Assembly: GCF_905147365.1 (NCBI RefSeq)
Contig: NC_056420.1
Span: 9,992,001-10,056,000 of the forward strand
Direction: 5' to 3'
Source of the DNA: Aricia agestis
Lineage: Eukaryota; Arthropoda; Insecta; Lepidoptera; Lycaenidae
Length of the DNA stretch: 64,000 nt
Shown piece after piece: positions 1-12,835 of this stretch. Every line of letters begins with the position of its first letter. Positions within the stretch are counted from its first letter, which is position 1. Position numbers and translations under genes: made by a program. Below the pieces are notes generated by a model that worked only from the letters and a program-made list of their open reading frames with translations, ran no database searches and was not told the origin of the DNA.

Positions 1-190
1 AAAACTATCCTATGGCCATCATGACCATTCTCGGGAAAAAGAAAGGAAGTATCGTCCTTTAAGTCGGTTCAACACACTTAAACTATGTTTCTATATTGCC
101 ATATCAAGTGTCCGCCATTTTGTTGTTATGTCACTTCGACATCCGTCATTTTGTGTACGCCATGTTAACTGTCCGCCATTTTGTTTTCAG

Positions 191-316
191 GAGAACGACG
201 TCATCACACTCATCAGCAAAGTGGACGAAAACTGGTTCGAGGGCAGCGTCAACGGCAAGACCGGCTTCTTCCCCATCTCGTACGTGCAGGTCACCGTGCC
301 GCTACCTAACATGTAA
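191..316 (+). CDS. EndoA: Endophilin A, last coding exon (C-terminal part of SH3 domain)
   Basis: The exon opens after a pyrimidine-rich acceptor ending TTTTCAG and reads 41 codons to TAA at 314-316. The peptide has the second half of an SH3 domain: a DENWFEG stretch with the conserved Trp, then GFFPISYV (the ALYDY-partner PxxY face), ending in VPLPN. That ending is characteristic of endophilin A, which bends membrane with its N-terminal BAR domain and recruits dynamin and synaptojanin through this SH3 during synaptic vesicle endocytosis. Only the 3' end of the gene is in the window; the BAR domain and start lie to the left. Family assignment rests on the SH3 tail alone, so another endophilin-like SH3 protein is possible but less likely. 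Confidence 0.8.
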   Translation, partial: ENDVITLISKVDENWFEGSVNGKTGFFPISYVQVTVPLPNM

Positions 317-807
317 ACACCAAAACACCTTTAGCCCACGGGGTCACCAGCGCCAATGCAGCTATAATATTTCTTTCTTTAATAGCATATACTGAAAATG
401 GTGTGACGCGAGATATTTCAAGTCATAATTTGATTCAAAATAGCTTAGTTGACGTACTTATATGATATTTATTTATTGTAACCAAAAAAAATGAAACATA
501 AATTATCTTACTTTGGAGTATCTACCCAGCGAAAAATACACGGTTTGCTGACGCAAACTCATACCGTACTTTGGAAAAACATCCTAACAGACCTAGTGTT
601 AGCTACTGTTAAGATGAAACTGCTATTCTATTTGTAGTTTTACTGTTTACATTAGTTATATTAATGTATTAAATTTTAAAGAAAAAATATTTCTCGTTGC
701 TCCACATTTTTGAAATTAAGCAAAGATCTCTCCAGGTAACAATTTGACTCGCAAAACACTGATGGCGATATTGTGGTGACCCAGTGTGCAAGGTTTAAGT
801 CAATACC

Positions 808-1082
808 ATTGGGGTCATTCAAAACCAACTCCATAAACCTCGGCAAACAAATTTTATTTACATGGCAACATATACAATTAGTTGTAAATATATACCCCTA
901 CAGATAAAAATAAACTTAGCATTCATGAACTAAATAAGTAAATCAAAAATGGTTGTCAACGCGCAGCATTGGCTAAGAGATCTACGAAATTTAATTTTAT
1001 TTCAAATATTTTTGAATACTAACTCTTAGTTGAATCTGATGGACTAGCTAGAAGTTTATGGAGTTCATTTTCAAACACCCTG
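808..1082. repeat. Short inverted-repeat (MITE-like) element
   Basis: Imperfect terminal arms face each other: a stretch with CCAACTCCATAAACCTC near 825 and its inverse with GTTTATGGAGTTCATTTTC near 1052. No ORF lies between. The size and arrangement suggest a small non-autonomous DNA transposon inside the presumed 3' UTR. The ends are not sharp and no target duplication could be read. Confidence 0.4.
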
Positions 1083-3232
1083 TATAATCCGACTTTCTTC
1101 GTTATCTTTCGAAACTCCAACAAAGCAATCATACAAAATCGTCCAATACTGTTAATTTGTTGAACTATATTTAAGTAATACAGACGAAGAAATCTAGGGT
1201 CTGTTCAAATCAGAGATGCAAAATATGTTTTAAATTTGGAAGTCGAAAGTTAAATTATGTGTACATTTGAAATCATGTATGAAAGTATGTATTTATTATA
1301 TTATTCTTGTTAATATTTTATCAATAATTCTAGGGTGCATTAGACCAAACAAGAATAAATACTTTATAAATTCGACACTTATTAAGTATAATTAGTTTTT
1401 AATACCCGCCATCTAAAATTTGGTTTATTCTTGATTGGTCGCATGCTTGCATTTAAAAAAACATAACTACCACCGAGAATCTTAGTATTTCACAAGATAT
1501 GGTCAATTGAAAAGAGTTTATATTAAAATCGTGTTTTAGATAGATAAATGTTTGCCGATATTTTTGTAACAAAATAATTTACTGCAATATTTTTAGCTCA
1601 ATTCAAATTACATATTTATAATAAATATATCCATAAAATTCAACTTAAAATCATAAACTGTAAGAACAGGCTCTCGATTGTATAGGGTGACCACATACAA
1701 AAATAGTTAAGACACTACATCTTAGGTTTTCACCTGCCTATATCGAAACGATATACCAAAGACATCTGTTGCTTTTACATATTAAATAAATTACCAAAGA
1801 AAAAAGGAGTGCTCTCTAAAATATTAAACACATTTGAAGTATGTGGTCAGCCGGTTTTGATGAAACACAAAAAAAATATTCCCTTAAAGTGTCAAAAGCT
1901 CAAGATGATAGTTGTTTAATTAGTTTTACTTTTATTGAAACAGTGGACCCTTCTGAGCCCCGGTCTTCCATTTTGTTTCTACCCTCCCTTATGTAAATTC
2001 TTCGCCATAAGTTTCGATGCCAGACGATGTTAGATCAGTAGGTTCATAGTTTTAGTTGCCAATTGAAATTAGATATCAGGATTAGAACTGAACTACCTTT
2101 ACTAACGAGGAAATTATTATGGACGTATACAATAGTTTATTTTTTTTAACTATAAACTATATTAATTTCGTCCTTCGAAGCTCTGAATGTAATAGTCGTC
2201 TAGATAATGGTTAGATTTTATAGTTATATATCTACGGTAATCTGGTATAAATGTATGTAAACGTGTGTGGCGCGCGACGGTGCGCTATCGTTGAATCTTG
2301 CCAATGTTCGTGGCATTTAATGTTTCGTGTGTTATCGGCAAATATATTATACTATATTATAATGTCATTGTGATATCATGTTAATGGTGCAGTATTTCGT
2401 CGCGTACCCGCTACGCGACTGCGGTTTGTGTGGTAACAATAGCGTTTTGTAGTTATGAATTTATTTTAAGACATTATGATTTTAAACTTAAGACATTTAG
2501 ACTTAAATTATGAATATTAAATCGTTCTATGTGGCTAGATATTTTGAATATTAAATGCATGCTCGTTCACATTCCTGTCATGTCGGTGTTGCAACTCATA
2601 TTGACTAATATTAGAACACGGACCCCGTTGGATAACTTCTCTGGCATACAAAAGACAATACCTAGATCTAATGTTAGACGTATGTAAGTTCATAATAATA
2701 TTGTTCTATCTTCAAGTGTTTCTTAAGTGTAAGTATTTTGAGGTAAATCGATAAACGATGAGGGTCTAAGTGTCACGAGGCCGACGGGCTGACTCGTGCG
2801 AAACGTCCTGAACCCTGATGGCATTTATACCTGTATTATGTTCGACTCAATGAATTCAAATATTTATCTGTAATTCTATGCTATAGTAGACGTATTAAAA
2901 CATAACTCAGAGACTTATTGGATCAGCCATCGCGGCGTGTTTGGGCATTTTTGCTCGGACCTGAAGCTAGAAACGTTAACCCCACTTTTAAAGGATCTAG
3001 TGACATTTTACATCGTGTGAACCGTGGCACGCGTATAGCTTACGGCGGACGTCGACGCAATTGGTGTGATGTAATTCGATATATGTTTGATATAAGTATT
3101 GTCGTTCATGTTACTATATAATACATCATCTATCTACTGTTATTTGATAGATATCTTGAAAATTTAAAGGATGTATCACGATTGATTTGTATTAAAATTT
3201 TAACCTAAACTTATTGCTCGTTTCGCCTCCTA

Positions 3233-3238
3233 AATAAA
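3233..3238 (+). terminator. Candidate polyadenylation signal for endophilin A
   Basis: A canonical AATAAA sits at the end of the unique-looking block downstream of the endophilin stop. No transcript data are available, so this is one candidate among several. Confidence 0.3.
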
Positions 3239-3503
3239 ATGTTATAATTGAATGTGTGTTTCGATTACCCTTGCTACTTGTTTGCGAAACTTTAATAAAT
3301 AATTAGTGACTACCGCTAATTAGTTAATCCTTCACATACATTATTTCCTGTTCATGTAAGAAACAAAAGGTTATTTAGGAAAGCAAGGCTAGTAAAGAGC
3401 CACCAAAAATAGCCAACTATAAACAAAATGTCCTGGACTATCAACCACCTTTGAGAGAGAGTTTGGCCTGGCTTGAAAAACTGTTCACACGCGGCATATA
3501 CCA

Positions 3504-3546
3504 AGCCAATACTGGCTGCCTGTCTTATTGGCAGCCAGTACTGGCT
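3504..3546. repeat. Hairpin with 17-bp arms
   Basis: AGCCAATACTGGCTGCC and its inverse, differing at one position, flank a 9-nt loop. It lies in intergenic DNA with no gene nearby to assign a role. Confidence 0.6.
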
Positions 3547-3759
3547 CTGTGAAAACTGTGTTTTATTTGATCGAGCAATCACGTATCCACACATTCAGCA
3601 TTACTCGATAGTTTAACTCCAAATCGAGTAAATATTATCGTGTGGACCGCAAAACTCACACGCTTGAGTAAAGCTCGACGGCTTTTAGATTTATATGCTA
3701 AGTACTCACATACGGTTTATTTATATTCCAACGAGCCGGCTCGATGCGAGTGTACCGAT

Positions 3760-3794
3760 AGTGTGTACTGACTGTAGTACAGTCAGTACACACT
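3760..3794. repeat. Palindrome with 14-bp perfect arms
   Basis: AGTGTGTACTGACT and its exact inverse flank a 7-nt loop; near-matches extend the arms a few bases further. No function is evident. Confidence 0.7.
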
Positions 3795-4029
3795 GTCACT
3801 ATTATCACATCGATCAGTGCAGTAGTACTGACGATTAGACTTAATATTTAATTTTCTAACATTCTCAGTTATTCATACAAGTAACAGTAACATCAACACT
3901 TGAAGCTGATAGACGATTATTATACCATCATAACAACAAAATATAATATTGTAATAACTGAGTTATCAACAAGAACAGATGTCACTGAATTTGGGTCTGA
4001 ATACTGATGTTTATTCAATTTATATAAGT

Positions 4030-4325
4030 AGACTAGATGTCCCGCGCGGCTTAAGCGGGCGACGCTTAAATTAGGAATTTTACGGTAACCGTACATTTTC
4101 CCATAAAATATAGCTCTTATGTCCCTACTCCCTTCACTTGGTTTACTCTATATCTGTGCCAAATATTGCCATCGTATAAGTCTTAGCGTGATAATTATAG
4201 CCTATAGTCTTACTCGATAAATGAGCTATCTAACATTGAAATAAGTTTTTAAATTGGACCAGTAGTTCCTGAGATTAGCGCGTTCAAGCAAACATACTCC
4301 TCAGGTTTATAATATTAAGTATAGA
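4030..4325. repeat. Dispersed lepidopteran repeat (reverse orientation)
   Basis: The block runs from a CCCGCGCGGCTTAAGCGGGC-type end to a GTTTATAATATTAAG end and contains a TGAGATTAGCGCGTTCAA segment. The same segments, in varying orientation, recur at about 19266, 21905-22238, 22940-23010 and 56813-57010, so it is an interspersed family. The class is uncertain (SINE-like or a LINE 3' end). Confidence 0.5.
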
Positions 4326-4623
4326 TTTTTTTTTAATTATCGCTTGACAAACTCGAGTCTCGATCTAAAAGACTATGAAAAGTAACAATAACAGGGTCAT
4401 TATAGGCTCATAAGTCAACCATGGGACGATGTATGGTATAATATTATGGTAGTGATGATGATGATGATGAATGTAATTTGCATAGTAGCATATGCTTTCC
4501 GTTCTTAAAACAACGCCGAAACTCCCAACTTGTATCTATAAAGATTCAGGAGTTCTCTCAGCACCTTCCGAACCACGGTATACCAGGTATACCTCGGTGC
4601 AAAATCTTACTTGTTGGTAGCAT

Positions 4624-5543
4624 ATGCTTAGAATACTTCTCACGAAACCGAAGTCACCACATGTTTCCCCATAAATTTTGAGGAGTTCCCTCGATTACTT
4701 ATGGATCCTTCATCAGATCACCACTTTTGTGAATATAATACCAAATTGGGACCCTACATACCAAAAGAACAATTTTGAAAATCGGTTAACAAACGGCGGA
4801 GTAATCGTTGAACATAAGAAAACAAACATAACACCTCTCCCATTTTGAAAGTCGGTTAAAATTGTAGCCTATGAGTTATTCTGATGTATAAGCTATATTA
4901 TTGTTAAGTTTCATTAAAATCCGTTCAGTATTTTTTGCGTGAAAGAGTAACATCATCCATACATCCACACATCCATACATCTATACATCCATACATCCAA
5001 ACAAACTTTCGCCTTTATAATATTAGTAGGAAGTAGGATCTTAAGGCATAGCATTTTGTAAAAAAAGTACTATTAACATTGCAGAATCATTTATGCTTAG
5101 AATACTTCTCACGAAACCAAAGTCACCACATGTTTCCCCATAAATTTTGAGGAGTTCCCTCGATTACTTATGGATCCTTCATCAGATCACCACTTTTGTG
5201 AATATAATACCAAATTGGGATGATACCCTACACACCAAAAGAAAAATTTTGAAAAGGAGTAATCGTTGAACATAAGAAAACAAACATAACACCTCCCCCA
5301 TTTTGAAAGTCGGTTAAAATTGTAGCCTATGTGTTATTGTGATGTATAAGCTATATTATTGTAAAGTTTCATTAAAATCCGTTCAGTAGTTTTTGCGTGA
5401 AAGAGTAACAAACATCCATACATCCATACATCTATACATCCATACATCCAAACAAACTTTCGCCTTTATAATATTAGTAGGAAGTAGGATCTTAGGGCAT
5501 AGCATTTTGTAAAAAAAGTACTATTAACATTGCAGAATCATTT
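4624..5543. repeat. 469-bp tandem duplication beside the polyubiquitin 3' end
   Basis: Two copies start at ATGCTTAGAATACTTCTCAC (4624 and 5093) and each ends in a GCAGAATCATTT segment (about 5092 and 5543). The unit carries a dispersed repeat with a short CATCCATACATC array and a TTATAATATTAGTAGGAAG end. The second copy differs by small deletions and substitutions. Its right end runs into the polyubiquitin 3' flank, so the first copy carries a stray duplicate of that flank. Confidence 0.75.
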
Positions 5544-5546
5544 ATT
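5541..5546 (-). terminator. Polyadenylation signal of the polyubiquitin gene
   Basis: AATAAA on the minus strand (TTTATT on plus) lies about 80 nt past the polyubiquitin stop, at a plausible distance for a short 3' UTR. It is at the very edge of the tandem duplication. The equivalent spot in the other copy reads CATAAA. Confidence 0.5.
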
Positions 5547-5624
5547 TAAGCAGTTTGGAATGATTGAATACAATTGAAATACAATGAGAAGCAAATTATA
5601 TAATTACTTTTGCGAATTGAACAT

Positions 5625-8147
<2,523 letters not shown>

Positions 8148-8331
8148 CTATAACAATCAAGAATTCTATATTTAAATTTGAAACTGTTTCTTACAAAATA
8201 TATCAACACAATTTCCTTTGTTCACGGCTTCACGCAACAAAGAACAAAGGAAGTAAACTTCACAAAATGGCGTCATGTAGGTCAGCCATGCCATGTTCAC
8301 TGATTAGACAAAGAATTTACCAGATACTTAC
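8148..8331 (-). other. Predicted 5' UTR intron of polyubiquitin
   Basis: On the minus strand a strong donor (AAGTG|GTAAGTAT) begins the intron at 8331, and an acceptor (TTGTTATAG) ends it at 8148, ten bases before the ATG. A leader intron just before the start codon is usual for animal polyubiquitin genes. Predicted from splice signals only. Confidence 0.65.
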
Positions 8332-8367
8332 CACTTGCTGCACAATTCAATCGAAATCTTGGTCTCC

Positions 8368-8375
8368 CTTTTATA
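8368..8375 (-). promoter_or_regulatory. TATA box of the polyubiquitin promoter
   Basis: TATAAAAG on the minus strand lies about 35 nt upstream of the predicted leader donor site. Transcription would start near 8340-8345 and give a very short first exon. The position fits a TATA-driven housekeeping or stress promoter; the start site is inferred. Confidence 0.5.
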
Positions 8376-8513
8376 TTTCTAAACAATTGCAATAAAATAT
8401 GCTCAAATAAAATAATATTAAACGATAAAATTACAAGATAATCGACGGACAATGTTATCAAGCAGAAATTCGAATGACTAATGATTTTTATTTTTCTTTA
8501 GCAAAAACGAGGC

Positions 8514-9821
8514 CTAGTGTTGCCAACTTTTTTTTACTAACCCACCAAATTCCAGTGTTGCCAGACGGCCAACTCGGTTTCTCCCCAAGTGTTCCCCGAA
8601 ATCCCCCCAAAATTCGGGATTTCAAGAAAAATCCCCCCACAAATTATAAAAGAAAAATTTTGTTCATTATGAATGGGACTTTCACAAATGGATACGATGA
8701 ATGTACACTATTTCTTCGTCCAATCGTTATAGAATCAGCATTTTTATGGTTCCGTAAGTCGTAACCAAAGGGTAAAAACGGGCCCATAGGACTTAGATTT
8801 CGCCGTCTGTTCCCAGATTTTTTCCTCCAACAATCCCCCCAAAAAAATGTTCCCACCAATTTTCCCCCCATCACCTAAAAAAAAAACCCCAAATTTGGGG
8901 GGATCCCCCCCATCTGGCATCACTGCCAAATTCAGCAGTGTAAACCACCACCGCTAAAACCTATATGGCCTCTCAAACCACCAGAATTCCACTAAATAAC
9001 GTAAAGGCAACGACAACCTATCTGAATTTATATTCAGATAGGATAAATATTTGAAAATAATACAACAACAACGTCATTATTATTATGAAATAATTCTTTT
9101 TGTTTCTACAAAAAGGAAAACTTTAGTTACCTATGTGCCTATGTATAAGTAGGTACTTAACTAAAGAGTAAAGATGAACGTGTTTAGAGGAATCATTGTC
9201 ATTTACTTATTCAGTTTGTGAAGAATTCTAATTTTTGTAATATGGTATTTGGTATTATGTTGTTATTACAGCATTTGCCTTCGCATGCTAACCTTGCACG
9301 AAAGAAAGGCGATCAAACTTCATCTGCGGGGCTAAAATGGTCGCTTTGAAGAATTATGATATGATTTATAATATGATTCATTTTTCTAAAATCGCAAAAT
9401 GCAACTCTGCTTGCAATTAATTTCTGTATTTTTGTACTGATTTGACATTTGTCAGTTTTGACAATTCATTTGCTGAATTGATTAAGAGGAATTGCTAAAT
9501 GTGACCATTTTAGCCCCACCGGTTTCTCTGTTAAGTCTTGACAACATTCATCATGCTAAATAATCGCTCTATATCAGCGTTAGAATGCGGCAAAACGAAT
9601 AAAGATAATAATAATATAATTCAGTTTCCAGTGTGCGTCTTCAAGGGTTAGAAACATAATAAAAAAAACTAGTGGCTTAACGTCGAAGCTACCACTAACT
9701 TAAATAATCTAAACCATAAGAAATCCACTAGCCACTAAAACCACATTTTTCCCGCCGAAAGGTACGTCTAAACCATCTAGTGGAAATTCCACTAAGTTGG
9801 CAACACTGCTGAGGCCGAGAA
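8514..9821. mobile_element. Possible outer DNA transposon enclosing a hAT element
   Basis: AGTGTTGCCAACTT at 8517 faces AAGTTGGCAACACT at about 9803-9818, and GAGGCC lies outside both ends as a possible partial target duplication. The inner hAT at 8553-8925 sits 40 bp from the left end. The ends are not perfectly symmetrical, so the outer boundary is tentative. No transposase ORF is visible. Confidence 0.4.
8553..8925. mobile_element. Non-autonomous hAT element, 373 bp, with 8-bp target duplication
   Basis: Terminal inverted repeats CAGTGTTGCCAGAC and ATCTGGCATCACTG (imperfect inverse) are flanked on both sides by CCAAATTC (8545-8552 and 8926-8933). An 8-bp duplication with CAGTG-type ends is the signature of the hAT superfamily. 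The interior is rich in CCCCCC/GGGGGG runs and has no transposase, so it would depend on an enzyme supplied elsewhere. Confidence 0.75.
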
Positions 9822-10570
9822 GCAGTGCTGCCACACCGAATTTTAGAAAATCAGTACTAAAAACATGCCAAAAAAAGGTTTAGAACCAATAAGGAGCCAA
9901 ACTAAAAGCTCGAAGCAGATGGAGCCACCAGCGACTGGCCTTTGTTTACTACAACTTACAAGTGTCAAATGAGTGGTTGCGATTTTCTATGTTTTCTTTG
10001 TGATAACGATCTTAAAATATATTTTTTGTTGAAATGAAAGAATGAAAGAAATGCGTCAGTGGTGAGCAAAAAGCCGATCTGAGCGAAAGGTAAACAAAGT
10101 AATATTTTTAGGTTACATTTCTCATTTCACAATTTGTTTAAATATGTTATCCTCATAAGGAGTTTTTATTTCAAGATTGGAGGCGTATGATCGGAACCAA
10201 AACTATGACGATGGTTTGGGCGATCAAAAGGACAATTCTCTTATCTATCCACACCCTAACACATTCAGAGACATGAACGCCGATTAACCTGTTCCAAGCA
10301 TCAGCAAGTAGGAAATAATAGAATATCTGTAAAGGTATGTGTATATACATTATTAACATTTATTTACTATCACAGATAAACGTGAAATATTTTGATATTA
10401 TTCCATCTTTTTACAGATTGAACACGGAACCAATGGCTAACTTTTATACAAATCTAGACTCATAGGACACTATACATTTCGTCAGAAGAATATGCAAAGC
10501 TTGCAAAAGTGATGTATTTAGTAGACATTAAAGTCTCTCAAGAAGGAGGTATAGATGTGTAGAGGATTGC

Positions 10571-10633
10571 TATTGTGAATGCGCTGCAGGAAATGGTGCA
10601 TTTGCTAAGTGCAAACAATATGTCTGTGTCATG
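10571..10633 (+). pseudogene. Degenerate SWIM-type zinc finger fragment
   Basis: A short frame reads CECAAGNGAF followed by CK and a hydrophobic stretch, resembling the CxC...CxH core of SWIM zinc fingers found in YqaJ-associated proteins amplified in insects. The final His is replaced (CKQ), and stops occur on both sides. Treat as a tentative remnant. Confidence 0.3.
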
Positions 10634-10836
10634 GTCATTCATGGCTTACATCCACTATCTTGAACCAGCAGTTTTTGAAAAATAATTGTATCAAAATTAT
10701 TTAGATGTAATAAAACCAAACAATCATTGATATCAGCTTTTATTTATTTTTCATAATACATTCTCTAAAGTTACAACACATGAAACATAAAAAATATTTG
10801 ACATGCTATTGGTTAATCCTATAATCCTCTCAGTAT

Positions 10837-11345
10837 TCAAACACATTTTAGTACTTGCTGCAACTGTGGTACAACAAGGTGCGGAATCCTTACAGCAACT
10901 TTTCTATTAGCAAACATGTCTTGAATTTGCTTCGATACTTGGTCATAAGATAGCCTATTCCCATTATTTGTCAATCACATTTAGATCTTGCATAATTATG
11001 CTAATAAACAGTAAGACAACAGAAGCTCTGTATGTATTTCTTAAAAATGTTTCTTATGGCTCAGCATCGGAAAATATATGTTATAATTTGTTATTGGTTT
11101 GTTTGTAAGAGGCATGTCTAGGAAATAATAAGTTTGGCTTAGGCTAGACATCATAATTTCACAACTTACCTGTGTATTTACTTCCTTCAAAATAATCATC
11201 TTCTGTGAAATGAAGTGAACTTAAGCGTGCCATATTCTTTCCTTGAAATTCTTTATTCACAAGGCATTTCCCCACTTTTTCTTGGGTCTTTGGGAAATAT
11301 ATGAACTCTCCAGTTTTTAAAACTCAAAGCACAACATTGAGGCAT
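10837..11345 (-). pseudogene. Decayed THAP-domain gene, two exons
   Basis: On the minus strand an ATG at 11345 opens MPQCCALSFKNW and then FPKDP, the start of a THAP C2CH zinc finger. After one frameshift the frame continues through SSLHFTEDDYFEG, the THAP core. The exon then meets a good donor (ACAG|GTAAGT at 11169). A second open stretch (10954 to a stop at 10837) follows an acceptor and reads QIQDMFANRKVAVRIPHLVV, which I do not recognise. Two expected zinc-binding cysteines are lost (F and S in their places). THAP domains bind DNA and occur in P-element-like transposases and host factors; the source cannot be told apart here. Confidence 0.5.
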
Positions 11346-11812
11346 TTTTACGAAAATTGATAAATAATACTCTTGTTTGTAAAAATGTATTGGATTTGAC
11401 AGCTCTAATGACAAATTACGGTCAGTCGACGATGCGACGCCTATCGGGATAAAAAGGCAGTTATGCTCCTCATTTATATATCTACCCATAGACTTAATAT
11501 ATACTGTCGTATTATAGGTTTATGGATCTACCACCCATTCAGTAAATTTTTAGCAATTTCTGTTCAATATTGCTTCAATAGCAATATGCTTTCAATTTCA
11601 TTATTTTCATGGCATTGTCATGTATTGCACGTACAGTGTACACGTATTAATTAAGTACATATTAATATTATAAAATATTACTTTATTACCTACGTATTAT
11701 TACGTATTTACGTATTCAATATATTTTATTGCTCGGTTTTTAACGAAATTGCTTTCAATGTGATTGAATTTGGATTGAACCGTGTAAATCCGCCTTTTCG
11801 TTCAAAAATGCT

Positions 11813-11953
11813 AAGACTGGGTTGCACCAACTAACTTTGACTTTAACCTTAACTATAACCGGAAAAATTGACAGATGTCGTATGAGAATATGGGTTGTTT
11901 GGACGCCATATTTAACTTTAACTATAACCACGCCTCTGGTGCAACCCAACCTT
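11813..11953. mobile_element. MITE with GGGTTGCACCA termini, 141 bp
   Basis: Ends AAGACTGGGTTGCACCAAC and GGTGCAACCCAACCTT are inverse to each other. The interior is made of TTAACTTTAACTATAACC-like repeats. A second, inverted copy of the same family is at 63097-63462. Confidence 0.7.
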
Positions 11954-12100
11954 AACGTTCTCACCCATAACCCTATAGAGTACCTATATTATTATGTCTA
12001 TGCTATAGATTATAAGTCTATGTTCTCACCACTCTTGTAACGTTTCAGACCGTTCACAGACTAATCTGCGTTCGGGGCATGTTAGATTACGGTATCATTT

Positions 12101-12260
12101 ACAGTCTGTCAAAAAAGGTCATGAAATTAAAAAGTGGCAACATCGTAGTGTCATCCCTTTCAAATCAATAACAAAAAAGGGATAACACCTCGGAACAATA
12201 ACCGAAGATAACACTATGATGTTGACCCTTTTTAATTTCATGACTTTTTTCACAGACCGT
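12101..12260. mobile_element. Foldback MITE (AAAAAGTGGCAACATC family) nested in another MITE
   Basis: Ends ACAGTCTGTCAAAAAAGGTC and GACTTTTTTCACAGACCGT are inverse; long arms carry ATTAAAAAGTGGCAACATC. The host reads ATCATTTA|TATTGG when the insert is removed, as in the uninterrupted 45.5-kb copy, which points to a TA target site. Related copies are at 47740-47870 and 49465-49645. Confidence 0.7.
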
Positions 12261-12439
12261 ATATTGGATCCTAGATCATTGAGTCATTTATGTTGGATAA
12301 TGTAATATAGATAAATGAATAATGATTCATTTCCTCCTTGATCATAAATTTTTACATTTGCTAAGAGATGGATCTAATACGGTCATAGAAATAGGTGTTG
12401 CCAGTTATTTAATATTAAAAAAAGAGTTTTTAATTTCTT

Positions 12440-12628
12440 GTTAGTTATTTAATATTATGTTGATTTCTTAGGTTTACGCGAGTATCACTCATTATATTAC
12501 AAGGTTCAAACACTTACGTTTTGTCGCGGAGCACTTTTATTAATCCCGACGTTTCGGCTACTTTACAGCGGCCGTGGTCACGGATTCAAACACTTACGGA
12601 CAAAATCCCTCTAAGTGTTTGAACTGTT
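12440..12628. mobile_element. Second insertion inside the 12.1-kb MITE
   Basis: Relative to the 46-kb copy, about 190 bp is extra. It contains the pair TTCAAACACTTACG (twice) and CGTAAGTGTTTGAA-like inverse sequence around a GTCGCGGAGCACTTTTATTA / CCCGACGTTTCGGC block. No ORF is present. The exact borders are uncertain. Confidence 0.4.
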
Positions 12629-12835
12629 AATATGTTTCAAATAATGTAATTTAATTATTTTTCTGATTATATTCTTGCATAATCTTGCTGAAAAAACAAA
12701 AAACAAGCCATATTAACGTGCCACCCGTAAAAATAGTTCTGTGTACAAAGCAATGAATAAGGAAACAGATTGAGGCGACATAACTACAAAAAAGTGTGGC
12801 CGGCGCCAATATGGCGCCGGTAAATTGCCAAGAAC

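Larger units (their letters stand above)
317..3260 (+). other. Probable 3' UTR and flank of endophilin A
   Basis: About 2.9 kb follows the endophilin stop without a convincing ORF. The part from about 2240 to 3240 is less AT-rich than its surroundings and shows none of the repeat families seen elsewhere in the window. This fits a long 3' UTR like those of neuronal genes. An AATAAA lies at 3233-3238; other weaker candidates occur earlier. Where the transcript ends is inference. The 67-codon ORF at 2918-3121 resembles nothing I recognise and is probably chance. Confidence 0.35.
12073..12720. mobile_element. MITE (TTGGATCCTAGATC family) split by two later insertions
   Basis: The left end (GGGGCATGTTAGATTA) and interior (ATTGGATCCTAGATCATTGA, then a GGTCATAGAAATAGGTG segment) match the copies at 45503-45727 and 46354-46858. 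Compared with them, extra sequence is present at about 12102-12258 and 12440-12628. The right end looks truncated at a CAAGCCATATTAA segment that the 46-kb copy also contains. Confidence 0.65.

Noticed and set aside
4960..5000. CRISPR-like array of CATCCATACATC units
   Set aside because: A short simple-sequence array inside a dispersed insect repeat, with no spacers.
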